Assembly: GCF_022811685.1 (NCBI RefSeq)
Contig: NZ_CP094532.1
Coordinates: forward strand, 310,001 to 374,000
Origin: Chryseobacterium suipulveris
GTDB taxonomy: Bacteria > Bacteroidota > Bacteroidia > Flavobacteriales > Weeksellaceae
Reading direction: 5' to 3'
Length of the DNA: 64,000 bases
The notes below the pieces were generated by a model that was not told the DNA's origin, ran no database searches, and saw nothing but the letters and a program-made list of their open reading frames with translations. How positions within the stretch are numbered: the first letter of the stretch is position 1; every line of letters starts with the position of its first letter. Shown in pieces: positions 53,589-60,578 of the stretch. Position numbers and translations under genes: made by a program.

Positions 53589-53717
53589 CGCCTAACCAGC
53601 TATTTCTACAAGCGGGTATGAAGTTTTTATCGAAGATTTTAGCGATTAATTACGTTTTTAGCAAGTACAAAGTTTTCCTATTTTTATCCCGCCTGCAGAA
53701 ATACCCATCCGTTACCT
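53589..53717 (+). other. attC-like imperfect palindrome
   Basis: R-box-like GCCTAAC (53589-53595), arm TATTTCTACAAGCGGG (53600-53615), central 72 bases, arm CCCGCCTGCAGAAATA (53688-53703), then GTTAC (53711-53715). The arms pair at 14 of 16 positions; outer spacers differ in length (4 and 7 bases), as in integron attC sites. The total length of about 129 bases is within the usual attC range. The terminal GTTACCT does not fully fit GTTRRRY. Confidence 0.45.
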
Positions 53718-53809
53718 GCAAGTTTAAAAACTTACTCAAGCCACAGATGATTTGTAAAAAAGCATTTTTTTTGCAACCGAACTTTAATTTACTTGTCTAC
53801 TAAAGAAGT

Positions 53810-54160
53810 ATGAGCAATGAAAGCGACCATTTTTCTGACAAGACTATTGTTACAAATATATTGAATGGAAACATTCAAGGCTTTGCTATCGTGGTAAAAA
53901 ATACAGAAAAATTGGTAACTCATATTGTACGGAAAATGACGTCCAATGAAGACGACCAAAAAGACCTTGTACAAGATGTTTATCTGAAGGCCTACCAAAA
54001 TTTGTCTTCATTTCAATTCAAATCTAAATTATCAACTTGGATTGCTAACATTGCTTATAATACAACTATAAATTATCTTCAGAAAAAGAAAATCTCTATA
54101 ATTGAAATTGAGAAAATAGTAGATAACAAATTTAGAGCCTGTTTAAATTTTACCAAATAA
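53810..54160 (+). pseudogene. Sigma-70 family (ECF-like) sigma factor, 3' half lost
   Basis: A 116-codon frame encodes the N-terminal part of an ECF-type sigma factor: region 2 is visible as NIQGFAIVVKNTEKLVTHIV and DDQKDLVQDVYLKAYQNLSS, then FKSKLSTWIANIAYNTTINY (region 2.4). The native sequence stops near VDNK (54130). The last nine residues and the stop come from the left end of the 169-bp inverted-repeat element at 54131-54299. Region 4, needed for -35 recognition and normally about 60 residues more, is not found beyond the element, so the gene is truncated. Any product would lack promoter -35 binding. Confidence 0.75.
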
Positions 54161-54299
54161 ACCTGAATTTGTTTTCCCCAACCCTAAAAGGAGCAAATTC
54201 AGGTTTATTTGGAAGGAAATTTTCCTCCCTTTAGGGACGGGGTAAAGAAAATTTCCGATATGTTTTTTTTTTTTGAATAAAATTTAAACAAGCTCTAAA
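54131..54299. mobile_element. MITE-like element with 22-bp terminal inverted repeats and two 22-base-loop hairpins
   Basis: Left end 54131-54152 (TTTAGAGCCTGTTTAAATTT and TA) and right end 54278-54299 are inverted copies with one mismatch in 22. Inside, hairpin B1 has perfect 17-bp stems 54155-54171 / 54194-54210 (AAATAAACCTGAATTTG) around a 22-base loop with CCCCAACCCTAAAAGGAG. Hairpin B2 has perfect 10-bp stems 54215-54224 / 54247-54256 around a 22-base loop with CTCCCTTTAGGGACGGGG. It encodes nothing and cuts off the sigma-factor gene. I saw no clear target-site duplication. Confidence 0.7.
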
Positions 54300-54378
54300 A
54301 GCAAAAAACTAAACTTTAAATTCTATATTTGAAACAGAAAACACTCTCTAAAGTACACTTTCTTTTGAAGACATACAA

Positions 54379-54413
54379 CCTCAAACCTCAAACCTCAAAC
54401 CTCAAACCTCAAA
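54379..54413. repeat. Tandem heptamer CCTCAAA, five copies
   Basis: Five exact copies of CCTCAAA run up to the 3' end of the convergent GNAT gene. A simple-sequence repeat between the two genes, without spacers, so not CRISPR. Confidence 0.9.
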
Positions 54414-54415
54414 CT

Positions 54416-54928
54416 TTAGCAATACACCACATCATAAATCTCCTCTTTGATCCGCTCGGTTTTTTCGGGATTCCAGTTGGCGAGAAGAAGCAGGTTCAAT
54501 GGATTTTTTCCTTCCTCGTAACAGGGTTGAACGTAACTGTCGTCAATCACCGCGAAACCGTTTCTTTCATAAAATGAAATTCTTCTTTTGGTATTCGGAT
54601 CATCATTTTCGGGTTCGGTTTCCAACACGATTCGCGCGTAGTTTCTGAAAAGATGGTTAAGGATTTCGGTGCCGTATCTTTTGTTGCGGTGTTCGGCGAA
54701 AATTTCCAGATGTTCCACAAAAACAAAATCCGTCAGTTCCCAGATCATCATATAGCCAATACTCTGCAGGTCGTCGATAACCGCGACTACTTTTACATTT
54801 GGGTTTGAAAAAAGCCGCTGAAACTGTTTCTCGTTCCTCCTTTCATCTTCGATAAAGGCTTGGCAATAGGATTCGTAAATTTCTTTTGCCCGGAAATCAT
54901 CGGGAGCAGTGAGTTCAAGGTATTCCAT
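54416..54928 (-). CDS. GNAT family N-acetyltransferase
   Basis: A 170-residue GNAT protein from the ATG at 54926-54928 (MEYLELTAPDDFRAKEIYES). The in-frame stretch further upstream is made of a TGATGAGTGA-type repeat and is not part of the gene. Motif A is degenerate but visible in HLEIFAEHRNKRYGTEILNHL (R-x-x-x-G-T); the C-terminal strand is RRISFYERNGFAVID. The substrate is unknown. It is convergent with the truncated sigma-factor gene and 107 bases upstream of the PspC-like gene stop in the same direction. Confidence 0.85.
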   Translation of the reverse strand: MEYLELTAPDDFRAKEIYESYCQAFIEDERRNEKQFQRLFSNPNVKVVAVIDDLQSIGYMMIWELTDFVFVEHLEIFAEHRNKRYGTEILNHLFRNYARIVLETEPENDDPNTKRRISFYERNGFAVIDDSYVQPCYEEGKNPLNLLLLANWNPEKTERIKEEIYDVVYC

Positions 54929-54966
54929 GATGATGAGTGATGAGTGATAGGTGATGAGTGATAACT
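54927..54966. repeat. TGATGAGTGA-type short tandem repeat
   Basis: ATGATGATGAGTGATGAGTG, ATAGGTGATGAGTGATAA: imperfect short repeats directly upstream of the GNAT start codon, in the space where its ribosome-binding region should be. Confidence 0.6.
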
Positions 54967-55035
54967 GTTGCAAAACTGTTTGCTTTTTGCATGGCAATTA
55001 TTATTCCGAAAAAAAGGTGAAAGGTTTGGAGCTGA

Positions 55036-55257
55036 TTAAAGATCGAAAACGCCCGGTCTTCTCGTGATAAACATATCCTTGATCCAAAGCGTAAAAGCCA
55101 GTCCTAGATAAATGAGGAAGAACACGCCCGCTGTCGCAAATGTGGAGTAGATGAAGAACACCCGGAGTTTTGATACGGGAATTCCCAGTTTCGCGCCCAT
55201 TCTTGTGAGAACGCCGAACCACTGTCTTTCCATTTTGTGCCGTAAATTGTCGAGCAT
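55036..55257 (-). CDS. PspC-family small membrane protein
   Basis: A 73-residue protein, MLDNLRHKMERQWFGVLTRM then GAKLGIPVSKLRVFFIYSTF. The GVxxxxGxxxGIPVSxLRVFF pattern followed by one or two membrane helices (ATAGVFFLIYLGLAFTLWI) is that of PspC domains, which join envelope-stress responses. It is small but complete, and has a full promoter (TTTG-N19-TATCTTTG) just upstream. Confidence 0.75.
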   Translation of the reverse strand: MLDNLRHKMERQWFGVLTRMGAKLGIPVSKLRVFFIYSTFATAGVFFLIYLGLAFTLWIKDMFITRRPGVFDL

Positions 55258-55279
55258 TTCTTTGCTATAATTTGAAGTT

Positions 55280-55310
55280 CAAAGATAGAGATTTTAATGA
55301 CTTCGACAAA
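55280..55310 (-). promoter_or_regulatory. Promoter of PspC-like gene (TTTG-N19-TATCTTTG)
   Basis: On the minus strand, TTTG (55307-55310), 19 bases, TATCTTTG (55280-55287), 23 bases before the ATG. A full consensus promoter. Confidence 0.75.
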
Positions 55311-55329
55311 GTTATTATGGTCGCAAAAA

Positions 55330-55900
55330 ATCTGCGTCAACAACGCAATCAGCGGGGAAATCAACGGCAAAGTTTTACTCTTAATAAATATGTAGAAGGC
55401 AAAGATGACGAATAAATCCGCTGATTAAGTGACCGCTTCATCAATTCGCTTTAGCGGATAAGACTTTGCAAACTTAAATCGAGTGTAAAAGGAAATAATC
55501 TTTGCGTTTTTTGTCTCGCAGATTTCGGGGATTACGCACAATGATTTGCCACTAATGCACGAATATTTCTTTTAGTAACCGCATTCCTTTCGACCTCGGA
55601 GATTTTTGCGTCAAGAAAAATTGAAGTTTCTTCAAGACGAGTCTTTCTACATATCCCGCATAAAAATCTCCACTGTTCGAAGCGCGGCAAAAATTGTGAA
55701 TCGAAGACAAAACTTGGTTCCGTGCAAGTTTTGGAAACCTAACGCAGTGGTTCGCCGAACTTGAGAGGCAAATTTTGTAGGAAGAAACTTCAATTTTTAG
55801 CAAAAAGATCCAGTCTTGATTTTTGGTTACTTTTGCATCAAGGCAAAAGTAAAAGATTTTAAAAGTAGACCTTTGCGTTTCTTGACGTGACATTTGTACA
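55330..55900. repeat. Repeat-rich intergenic region between PspC-like and GH92 genes
   Basis: About 670 bases without a convincing gene. 55433-55469 (CCGCTTCATCAATTCGC then TTTAGCGGATAAGACTTTGC) matches the minus strand of 22956-22993. AAAAATTGAAGTTTCTTC (55616-55633) is repeated perfectly inverted at 55781-55798, enclosing a segment with GTGCAAGTTTTGGAAACC. TTACTTTTGC (55827-55836) and GCAAAAGTAA (55843-55852) form a perfect 10-bp hairpin with loop ATCAAG. These look like mobile intergenic repeats. One 129-codon minus-strand frame runs through them but is not protein-like. Confidence 0.6.
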
Positions 55901-55927
55901 TTCGTTAGATTGCCGCGCTTCAGGAAA

Positions 55928-58201
55928 TCACCGCTTCCCACTCATTATAAAAACGATTTCCCCACCATTCGCAATATCGGAATGCTTCAACGTTTGGTTC
56001 TTAATTTCCTTTCCATTAACCAAGATTTTGGAAACATACACATTCTTCTCCGACTGGTTTTCCGTTCTGATTTTTAAAGTTTTTCCATTTTCCAAATTAA
56101 TCTTCGCCGATATTAACAGTGGTGATCCCAACTGATATTCATCCGATCCCGGCAAAACCGGATAAAAACCCATCGCCGAGAAAACATACCACGCCGACAT
56201 TTGTCCTGCATCATCGTTACCGCAAAGTCCGTCCTCACCGTGCGAATACATTTTTCTCATAATCATCCGCACTCTTTCCTGGGTTTTCCACGGATCGTTG
56301 GTGAAATTGTACAGGTACGGAATGTGGTGTCCCGGTTCGTTGCCGTGAACGTAATTCCCGATGATTCCGTCGCGGGTGATGTCCTCGTTTTTCTCGATGT
56401 ATTTTTCGGCGATTTCGGTGGTGAAAATTTCATCAAGGTGCTTTGAAAATTTGTTTTTTCCGCCCATCATTTTAATCATTTCCGGAATATTCTGTGGAAC
56501 ATAAAGTCCGTAATTAAAGGCATTTCCCTCGATAAATCCCTGTCCGTGAGTATCCATCGGATCGAAATCTTTCTTGAAAGTTCCATCGGAAAGTTTCGGA
56601 TGCATAAATCCGGATTGCGGGTTGTACAAATTTCGGTAGTTTTCGCTGCGTTTCAGGTATTCATTTTCAAGATTTTTGTCTCCGGATTTTTTTGCGAGCT
56701 GCGCGATACACCAATCGTCGTATGCATATTCCAAAGTCTTTGAAACGGATGAAGAAGACTTGTCTTCGGGAACGTAACCGTACTTCAGATAGTCGCCAAT
56801 TCCGTCATAATATTTTAGGTTGGATGAAGTTACACTTGCGTTCAGCATCGCCTTCAAATCTGCATCGGTTGTGTTTTTTGCAACTGCATCTGCCAAAACC
56901 GAAACCGCGTGATAGCCGATCATACACCAATTCTCGTTGGCGTAATGCGACCAGATTGGCAATGCTTTATGCACGCTGTGTCGCGCATGAGAAAGCATCG
57001 ATTTGATGAAATCATTATTTCTTTTCGGCTGAATAATATTGTACAAGGGATGCAGCGCTCGATAAGTGTCCCACAGCGAAAAAACGGTGTAATTGGTAAA
57101 ATCTTTAGCGTTGTGAATATTTTGATCGATGTCAAGATATATCCCGTCCACATCCTGGTAAAGAATGGGCGACATCATCGTGTGATACAAGGCGGTGTAG
57201 AAAGTGGTTTTATCGTTTTCCGTTAAAGTCTCCACCTCGATTTTGGAGAGCTCTTTTTCCCATTTCGCTTCGGTTTCTTTTTTGGTTTTTTCAAAATCCC
57301 AGTGTGGAATTTCGGCTTCAAGGTTTTTCATTGCTCCCGAAGTTGAGGTGTTCGAAAGCGCGAATTTCACCAGAATCTGCTCATTTTCTGTGGTGTCGAA
57401 ATCAAAGTAGCAACGGATTTGTCTTCCCGCAAATTCCGGGAAGTTTTCATCTTCGTTAAATTTTCTGTAGAATCCATTGTACTCGACTTTCTCATAACGT
57501 TTTCTGCCATATTTCTTAAACGGTTTCGAAAATTTCATCGCAAAAAATACTTTCTTCGTTCTTGCCCAACCTGTCGTTTCGCGGTATCCTGTCACGGTTT
57601 GATTGTCTTCAACCCTTACAAATGTCCACACATTTTTCGAGTCGTAATTGTAAATATTCGACATCAAATCCAAAATAATGTGCGATTCAGTCGACTTTGG
57701 AAAAGTGTAGCGATGGAAACCTACTCTTTCACTCGCCGTCAACTCTGCCTTAATTCCGTAATCATCGAGCACCACTTCGTAAAATCCCGGACTGGCTTTT
57801 TCGGTATTTTTTGTGAATTGTGAATGATATCCACTTTTCGGCAACTCTGCTGTTCCTGGTTCTAAAGTGAGTTTTCCCACTGTCGGCATCATCAGAAAAT
57901 CGCCCAAATCAGAATGGCCAACTCCGCTGAAATGGGTGTGCGCAAAACCGAAAATTGTTTTGTCGTCGTATTGATAACCGGAACAATATCGGTAGGTTTC
58001 GGGATTGTATTTGCCGTCGATCGCATACGGAACTTGGTTGGTTTCAGGCGAAAGTTGCACCATTCCAAACGGCGCGGTTGCTCCGGGAAAAGTGTGCCCC
58101 ATATTTTTGGTCCCGACAAACGGATTGACGTATGAAGTAAGTTTCTGCGAATTTGACATAACGAAAAAAGATAAGGAAAGAAAGGTAAACAAGGTTTTCA
58201 T
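55928..58201 (-). CDS. GH92 family alpha-1,2-mannosidase, secreted
   Basis: A 757-residue exo-mannosidase of family GH92 from the ATG at 58199-58201 (signal MKTLFTFLSLSFFVMSNSQ). Family features: YVNPFVGTKNMGHTFPGATA at the N-terminus of the beta-sandwich domain, FAHTHFSGVG, GFIEGNAFNYGLYVPQNI, GNEPGHHIPYLYNF and the strongly conserved GNDDAGQMSAWYVFSAMGFY. GH92 enzymes remove mannose from N-glycans in a calcium-dependent way (family knowledge). An open frame continues 507 bases upstream but is antisense to a lipoprotein gene and has no family sequence. No T9SS domain is seen, so it is probably periplasmic. Confidence 0.93.
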   Translation of the reverse strand: MKTLFTFLSLSFFVMSNSQKLTSYVNPFVGTKNMGHTFPGATAPFGMVQLSPETNQVPYAIDGKYNPETYRYCSGYQYDDKTIFGFAHTHFSGVGHSDLGDFLMMPTVGKLTLEPGTAELPKSGYHSQFTKNTEKASPGFYEVVLDDYGIKAELTASERVGFHRYTFPKSTESHIILDLMSNIYNYDSKNVWTFVRVEDNQTVTGYRETTGWARTKKVFFAMKFSKPFKKYGRKRYEKVEYNGFYRKFNEDENFPEFAGRQIRCYFDFDTTENEQILVKFALSNTSTSGAMKNLEAEIPHWDFEKTKKETEAKWEKELSKIEVETLTENDKTTFYTALYHTMMSPILYQDVDGIYLDIDQNIHNAKDFTNYTVFSLWDTYRALHPLYNIIQPKRNNDFIKSMLSHARHSVHKALPIWSHYANENWCMIGYHAVSVLADAVAKNTTDADLKAMLNASVTSSNLKYYDGIGDYLKYGYVPEDKSSSSVSKTLEYAYDDWCIAQLAKKSGDKNLENEYLKRSENYRNLYNPQSGFMHPKLSDGTFKKDFDPMDTHGQGFIEGNAFNYGLYVPQNIPEMIKMMGGKNKFSKHLDEIFTTEIAEKYIEKNEDITRDGIIGNYVHGNEPGHHIPYLYNFTNDPWKTQERVRMIMRKMYSHGEDGLCGNDDAGQMSAWYVFSAMGFYPVLPGSDEYQLGSPLLISAKINLENGKTLKIRTENQSEKNVYVSKILVNGKEIKNQTLKHSDIANGGEIVFIMSGKR

Positions 58202-58337
58202 CTTGGAAGTTTTTGCATTAGGTGTGCTTTTCCGGAAAAAGCGAGAATAAAGATAAATAAAATTTGGGCTTGATCTGCAAAGTTGGTTTTCGGAATGGTT
58301 TTCGCTGGTTTTAAAACAGTTTTTTAAATCATTCCAA

Positions 58338-58853
58338 ATGAGATACGCGATTTTAGCGGGAGTTTTCCTACTGTTTTCCTGCACCAAGAAAGAAGCCGTT
58401 TCCGAAACAGCTGAACATTCCGATTCTCCGGTAGTTACTGTTCCCGACAATAATCCCGATACTTTGACAGAAGGCGTCGTTCCTATTTCCGAACCGGAAA
58501 CAAAACCTACTGATGCTTTCCGCGTGGTGGAAGGAAACAAGATTATCAAAACCATTAACGGTGATATGATTCCGCTCAAAATCCACGATGAATTTACTGG
58601 CGACCAACAGGAATACGTTTTAAAAATCAAAAATTTTAACGGAAATAAAATCTCGGGTAAAATACTTCCTGAAAATCCCGAAATGAACATACGTTTCAAC
58701 CAGATCAAATTGGCGAATGGTGATTATGACGGACCTTTCGGAAGAGAAATATCTCACGACATCAAACAAAAAGGCGAGATTTGGCTCATTGTTTCGAAAA
58801 GCAATATGGCATCGGGAGAAACAAAAGGCAAATTCGAGATCGAGCTGCATTAA
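58338..58853 (+). CDS. Small lipoprotein of unknown function
   Basis: A 171-residue lipoprotein: MRYAILAGVFLLFSC with the lipidated Cys at 15. A polar, acidic low-complexity spacer (residues 20-60) is followed by a beta-rich region (NKIIKTINGDMIPLKIHDEF, VLKIKNFNGNKISGKI, LANGDYDGPFGREISHDIKQ) that looks like a compact domain I do not recognise. It is transcribed divergently from the GH92 gene. Expected in the periplasm or outer membrane. Confidence 0.75.
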   Translation: MRYAILAGVFLLFSCTKKEAVSETAEHSDSPVVTVPDNNPDTLTEGVVPISEPETKPTDAFRVVEGNKIIKTINGDMIPLKIHDEFTGDQQEYVLKIKNFNGNKISGKILPENPEMNIRFNQIKLANGDYDGPFGREISHDIKQKGEIWLIVSKSNMASGETKGKFEIELH

Positions 58854-59129
58854 GCGAGTTTTTACTTTAAAATCTAAAGACAACTATCTGATGTAGACTT
58901 TAATTTTTACTTTTAATTGTGCGGAAAAAATTCTCGCAAAGCTAAAACAAGATAATCTGACTATTGTCACTCGTAATAAGCTAAACGAAGGCGCTATCGC
59001 TTATCGAAGGCAGACAAAGAGGAAATGTACTTTGTGAAACAAATGCTATTATCATCGCTGTTAATCTTCTGTTAAAATCTCTCGTTGGTACAATTTCTGA
59101 ATGAGAGGAGTTATTTAATAATAACTACT

Positions 59130-59639
59130 ATGAAAAATTTATTTTTATCTGCAGTTGTTGCCACGGCAACTTTGGCAAGCTGCTCCACAGTTTCATCGAT
59201 TCTTCAGAATACGTTTCCCTATAACGCGACCGTTCTGGTAACGTCGGGATCACCGGCGAACACGACTTTGTCTGCAGTTTCTACCGCACAAAGCATTAAC
59301 CAAATCACCGGAGCCGGCGCAAACGTGAAAGATATCCGAGTTTCCAACGCGACCATGTCGGTAAGTTCTGGCGCAAGTATGGGAATTTTCAAATCGGTAA
59401 AAGTTTATTTGTCGAACAACAGCAGCAACGAAGTTTTGGTTGCATCCAGAGAAAATATTCCTGATAATGTGGGAACTTCCCTTGCTTTGGATCTGAACTC
59501 TACTTCAACGCTCGACCATATTATGAAAACGGGTTCCGTGCAGCAACGAATCGTTTATGTTTTGAAACAGTCGCCAACTACTGATGTTACCGTAAGAACG
59601 TCGATTGGTTTCAGCAGCGTGCCGGTTACGAATCCTTAA
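59130..59639 (+). CDS. Small lipoprotein, Ser/Thr-rich
   Basis: A 169-residue protein from the ATG at 59130 (MKNLFLSAVVATATLASCST; lipobox LASC, Cys18). The mature part is rich in Ser, Thr, Asn and Val and seems all-beta (NATVLVTSGSPANTTLSAVS, SVQQRIVYVLKQSPTTDVTV). I do not recognise the family. A terminator follows 20 bases after the stop, convergent with the DUF4328 gene. Envelope location is inferred from the signal. Confidence 0.7.
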   Translation: MKNLFLSAVVATATLASCSTVSSILQNTFPYNATVLVTSGSPANTTLSAVSTAQSINQITGAGANVKDIRVSNATMSVSSGASMGIFKSVKVYLSNNSSNEVLVASRENIPDNVGTSLALDLNSTSTLDHIMKTGSVQQRIVYVLKQSPTTDVTVRTSIGFSSVPVTNP

Positions 59640-59659
59640 AATATCAATTTCTATAGCAG

Positions 59660-59691
59660 ATCGCCGAAGTGTAAACTCTGGCGATTTTTTT
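59660..59691 (+). terminator. Rho-independent terminator after small lipoprotein gene
   Basis: ATCGCC (59660-59665), loop, GGCGAT (59680-59685), TTTTTT. The T tract reaches the stop codon of the convergent gene. Confidence 0.75.
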
Positions 59692-60393
59692 ATTGTTGAG
59701 GTTGAGGCGTGGTTGTACCCTCGTTTGCTGCTAATTGTTCCTGTCTTATTTTCATCAGTAAAGGTTCGGCTTTCGAATAATCTTTGATCACCTTTATCGC
59801 CAAAAGAGCCAAAGGAATTCCCCAGATATTTATGACCATGCTGGTTTGGGTACTGGTAATGAGCTCTTCAATAGTCTCCGCTCTCATTGCATAACGGAAG
59901 TAAAAATTCCCGAGAATATTCCCAATAATCCAGAAAAACCACCACCAACTGACGTGAGAAGTTGATAGGAATTGTCGTGCGTTTATTCCTCTGCTGTTAA
60001 GAATTCTTTCGGACGCACATACATTTCCTTCATAATCGAGACATGTCTGAACAGGTTCAGAATAGGAACGAACCAACTTCCTGCTGCCCAACTTTCATCG
60101 TGGGAAAGGTTGCGGATCATTTGGTGTAGGTTGAAATAAGCCCTTCTGAACCACATGATAAAAGTAACAACGGAAACAATACAGGTGAGTATAAATACTA
60201 TGCCGATCAGCGATTCACGATTGTCATTTGAATCTGCGGCAGCTTCACTGATTTCGGATCCATTGACGGCTGACTGAAGCAGCGAATATTGTGAAAACCC
60301 GGAAATCAGTGAAATGATTTCTAATCCCAGAATAATCCATATCAAAATGATGGCGTTTTTTGCCCTTTGTTCGTTCGGTCTCAAGTTCTTCAT
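59690..60393 (-). pseudogene. DUF4328 membrane protein gene with a 1-base frameshift
   Basis: Two overlapping frames make one DUF4328-type protein of about 234 residues. Frame one, from ATG 60391-60393, gives MKNLRPNEQRAKNAIILIWI ... WFRRAYFNLHQMIRNLSHDE, then SWAAGSWFVPILNLFRHVSI and PKEFLTAEE, stop. The expected continuation, NSRGINARQFLSTSHVSWWW, then FFWIIGNILGNFYFRYAMRA, is in the other frame down to 59690. One missing base near TTCTTAACAGC (about 59990-60000) explains the break. Five or so membrane helices are split between the parts. A sequencing error is possible. Confidence 0.78.
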
Positions 60394-60522
60394 TGAAATT
60401 TCGGTTTGATTTTTTTTTAAAAGGTGTTTATTTTTTTTCAAATTTAGTTTTACCCGCGATGTGATTGGTGAAAAATTTACTTTTCAGCGGACCAGAGCAT
60501 TTTTACTTAAAATTGATATAGA

Positions 60523-60550
60523 AAACCCACCATAACTTTCTGGTGGGTTT
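60523..60550 (-). terminator. Terminator hairpin after M14 carboxypeptidase gene
   Basis: AAACCCACCA (60523-60532) and TGGTGGGTTT (60541-60550) form a perfect 10-bp stem with an 8-base loop, 29 bases past the stop of the minus-strand gene; on that strand the stem is followed by TTTC. Confidence 0.75.
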
Positions 60551-60578
60551 CCGCATATTTCAATTTAATAGTTGGTCT

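Larger units (their letters stand above)
50776..53717 (+). mobile_element. Cassette-like segment bounded by GTTAGGC and an attC-like hairpin
   Basis: The left edge GTTAGGC (50776-50782) is complementary to GCCTAAC at 53589-53595, as the two ends of an integron cassette are. GCCTAAC starts a 129-base structure: arm TATTTCTACAAGCGGG (53600-53615) faces CCCGCCTGCAGAAATA (53688-53703; 14 of 16 paired) and GTTAC follows at 53711-53715. Inside are an S8 protease and a second T9SS protein in one direction, in AT-rich DNA (13 of 60 bases G+C at 53161-53220). No integrase is seen in the window. Interpretation as a cassette is inference. Confidence 0.45.

Noticed and set aside
50776-54299. Complete IS element or prophage in the AT-rich segment
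   Set aside because: No transposase, integrase or phage gene can be found; the evidence supports only cassette-like ends and a non-coding inverted-repeat element.
54379-54413. CRISPR-like array
   Set aside because: The five CCTCAAA units have no spacers; it is a simple tandem repeat. No CRISPR repeats or cas genes were seen elsewhere.
55552-55941. 129-codon minus-strand frame
   Set aside because: It lies across the inverted repeats and shows no domain, signal or composition typical for proteins; treated as a repeat shadow.
58202-58708. N-terminal extension of the GH92 gene
   Set aside because: It runs antisense through the lipoprotein gene at 58338-58853; a proper signal peptide begins at 58201 and GH92 sequence follows directly.
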